From Nocardia jinanensis (lineage in GTDB: Bacteria > Actinomycetota > Actinomycetes > Mycobacteriales > Mycobacteriaceae), in assembly GCF_014645735.1 (NCBI RefSeq), contig NZ_BMMH01000001.1:248001-312000 (forward strand): 64,000 bases of DNA. Direction: 5' to 3'. The notes below the pieces were generated by a model, which saw nothing but the letters and a program-made list of their open reading frames with translations, did no database searches and had not been told where the DNA came from. Made by a program: the position numbers and the translations under genes. Shown one piece after another: positions 62,467 to 64,000 of this stretch (the first letter of the stretch is position 1; each line of letters starts with the position of its first letter).

Positions 62467-63825
62467 TCAGGCGACGACGCTCGCGCGCCGGGCGGCCGGG
62501 GTCAGCGACGCCGGCCCCAGACCCAGATGGTCGCGCAGGGTGCTACCGGTGTATTCGGTGCGGAACAGCCCACGGCGCTGGAGTTCGGGCACCACGAAAT
62601 CGACGAAATCGTGGAAAGTACCCGGTGCCTGGGCCGCGGAGAGGATATAGCCGTCCGCCTCGCCGCCGGTGAATCCGGCTTCGATCTGATCGGCGACCTG
62701 TTCGGCGGTGCCGACGAACTGCGGCAGCAGCACACCCTGGGCGTACAGCTTGCCGATATCGCGCAGGGTCAGGTTCTCGCTCGCGCTGAGCCGGCGGGCC
62801 ACGTCGAACAGCCCCTGCGTACCCGGAACGACGAGATCCTCGAGCGGAGCGTCCAGGTCGTAGCGGGAGAAATCGTGATCGGTGTGCACCGAGAGCGTGA
62901 TGAGCCCGGAGATCGGATCGGCGAGTTCGTTGTGGAACGCCTGCTTCTCCCGGGCGATCGATTCGGTCTCACCGACGAACGGCACGAACGACGGGAAGAT
63001 CTTGATGTCGTCGGGGTTGCGACCGAAGTTCACCGCCCGCGATTTCACATCGTCGTAGTAGGCACGGCGGCCTTCGGGCGTCGGATCGATCTCGAAGATC
63101 GCCTCCGCCCAGCGGGCCGCGAAATCCTTGCCCACCGGCGACGAACCGGCCTGGATGATCACCGGACGGCTCTGCGGGGAATGCGGAACGGTCAACGGCC
63201 CGCGGGTTTTGAACCAGGTGCCCTCGTGATCGACGGTCCGCACTTTGTCCGGGTCGGCGAAGACACCGGAGACCTTGTCCCGCACCAGGGCATCGGTATC
63301 CCAGCTGCCCCACAGTTTGTAGGCGACCTCGAGGAATTCCTGGGCGCGCTCGTAGCGCTCGTCGTGCCCCAGATGGTCCTGCGCCCCGAAGTTCTGCGCC
63401 TCGGCCTGATTGAGCGAGGTCACCACATTCCAGCCCGCCCGGCCGCCGGACAGATGGTCGAGCGTGGCGAAGATCCGGGCGACCTCGTAGGGATGGAAAT
63501 ACGTGGTGGACTTGGTGATCGCCAGGCCGATCCGGTCGGTCACGTTCGCCAGCCCGGCCGCGACCAGTGACGGATCCAGGGTTGCCGACGCCTGGGTGCC
63601 GCTCTGCAGTGGCACCCGGATATCGTTGCCGTACCGGACCGGGGTCGCCAGCAGATCGGCGAAGAACAGGAAATCGAACTTGCCCCGCTCCAGGGTCCGG
63701 GCCACCCGCTGGTAGTAGCCGGGCCCCAGGTAGTCGGTCTCCGACGCGGGATGGCGCCACGCCGCATGTGAATGAGTGACATGCGAGGCGATCAGGAAGC
63801 CTGCCAGATGGAGTTCACGAGACAC
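62467..63825 (-). CDS. NtaA/SnaA/DszA-family FMN-dependent monooxygenase
   Basis: A 452-residue luciferase-like monooxygenase of the nitrilotriacetate/desulfurisation branch. Its family blocks are HLAGFLIASHVTHSHAAWRHP, GRAGWNVVTSLNQAEAQNFG and PVIIQAGSSPVGKDFAARWAEA, and its length is normal. Such enzymes use reduced FMN to cleave C-N or C-S bonds. The GTG at 63825 is chosen because GAGGAG lies 6-7 bases upstream. The decayed relative at 57890-58531 shows that this family has expanded or been acquired here. The substrate is unknown. Confidence 0.92.
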   Translation of the reverse strand: MSRELHLAGFLIASHVTHSHAAWRHPASETDYLGPGYYQRVARTLERGKFDFLFFADLLATPVRYGNDIRVPLQSGTQASATLDPSLVAAGLANVTDRIGLAITKSTTYFHPYEVARIFATLDHLSGGRAGWNVVTSLNQAEAQNFGAQDHLGHDERYERAQEFLEVAYKLWGSWDTDALVRDKVSGVFADPDKVRTVDHEGTWFKTRGPLTVPHSPQSRPVIIQAGSSPVGKDFAARWAEAIFEIDPTPEGRRAYYDDVKSRAVNFGRNPDDIKIFPSFVPFVGETESIAREKQAFHNELADPISGLITLSVHTDHDFSRYDLDAPLEDLVVPGTQGLFDVARRLSASENLTLRDIGKLYAQGVLLPQFVGTAEQVADQIEAGFTGGEADGYILSAAQAPGTFHDFVDFVVPELQRRGLFRTEYTGSTLRDHLGLGPASLTPAARRASVVA

Positions 63826-64000
63826 GGTCGGCTCCTCGGTCGTCCCGGCCGGAGGCGGCCGGGTGTGGGTGTGTCGCCGTACCGATCGCCGACAACGCAT
63901 GCTGCGGGGTTGCTGTCACAGCGACGAGTCTCGGCGGCCGGCCCGGCGCCGTCACCGATTGCGCTCGAGCTGATGCTGGGAGAACCGGTCCCCGAGATCG

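Overview
The window is chromosomal DNA from a high-GC actinomycete, most likely a Nocardia-like member of the Mycobacteriales. This rests on the very high G+C third positions, frequent GTG starts, 4-base ATGA/GTGA gene overlaps, several probable leaderless promoters, a SigF/SigB-type sigma factor, a Tat-exported DyP peroxidase, and the abundance of SDR, TetR, MaoC and luciferase-like genes. The genus is an inference. No rRNA, tRNA, CRISPR array, transposase or integrase was recognised, and no complete mobile element.

Layout. 1-4396: end of the complex I operon (nuoL partial, nuoM, nuoN). 4573-11814: a PAS-ANTAR regulator, a MATE pump, an APH-fold phosphotransferase, a divergent SDR/MerR pair with a clear operator, and a MarR/DHA2 efflux operon whose two operator copies lie on its promoter. 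11943-14841: an extracytoplasmic copper/heme group (His-rich membrane protein, PCu(A)C copper chaperone lipoprotein, Tat-type DyP peroxidase, facing a small membrane protein). 15154-22364: a catabolic cluster of GntR regulator, PuuE-like deacetylase/amidohydrolase, asparaginase, MmgE/PrpD protein, MHS symporter and a divergent TcuA-like flavoprotein, with TGTAYACA repeats in the shared promoter. 22476-36289: mixed genes, including a PLD-family enzyme, an FMN riboswitch before a lumazine synthase, a rhodanese, an unrecognised 411-residue protein, a secreted serine hydrolase, an MFS/GlxA-type regulator pair, a VOC/WYL pair and a TetR/methyltransferase pair.

36290-49630 is the most distinctive region, a probable biosynthetic gene cluster. 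A 2461-residue type I polyketide synthase has the order KS-AT-DH-MT-psiKR-ER-KR-ACP, which is that of fungal highly reducing iterative synthases. It is translationally coupled upstream to a QW-repeat (alpha/alpha toroid) protein and downstream to an alpha/beta hydrolase. An acyl-CoA ligase and a cytochrome P450 are transcribed divergently from a 352-bp intergenic region holding three copies of CGTTTGCG. A MaoC-like protein flanks the far side. The likely product is a C-methylated, largely reduced polyketide, further oxidised by the P450.

49726-63825: a secreted hydrolase, a flavin reductase-like protein, an SDR without the usual YxxxK, an orphan SigF-type sigma factor with its own sigma-type promoter, small membrane and secreted proteins, a sterol-desaturase-family enzyme, an SRPBCC/ArsR operon with paired operators, a decayed luciferase-like monooxygenase, a PAP2 phosphatase, a TetR-controlled SDR/LLM/SnoaL-like operon, and an intact NtaA-type monooxygenase.
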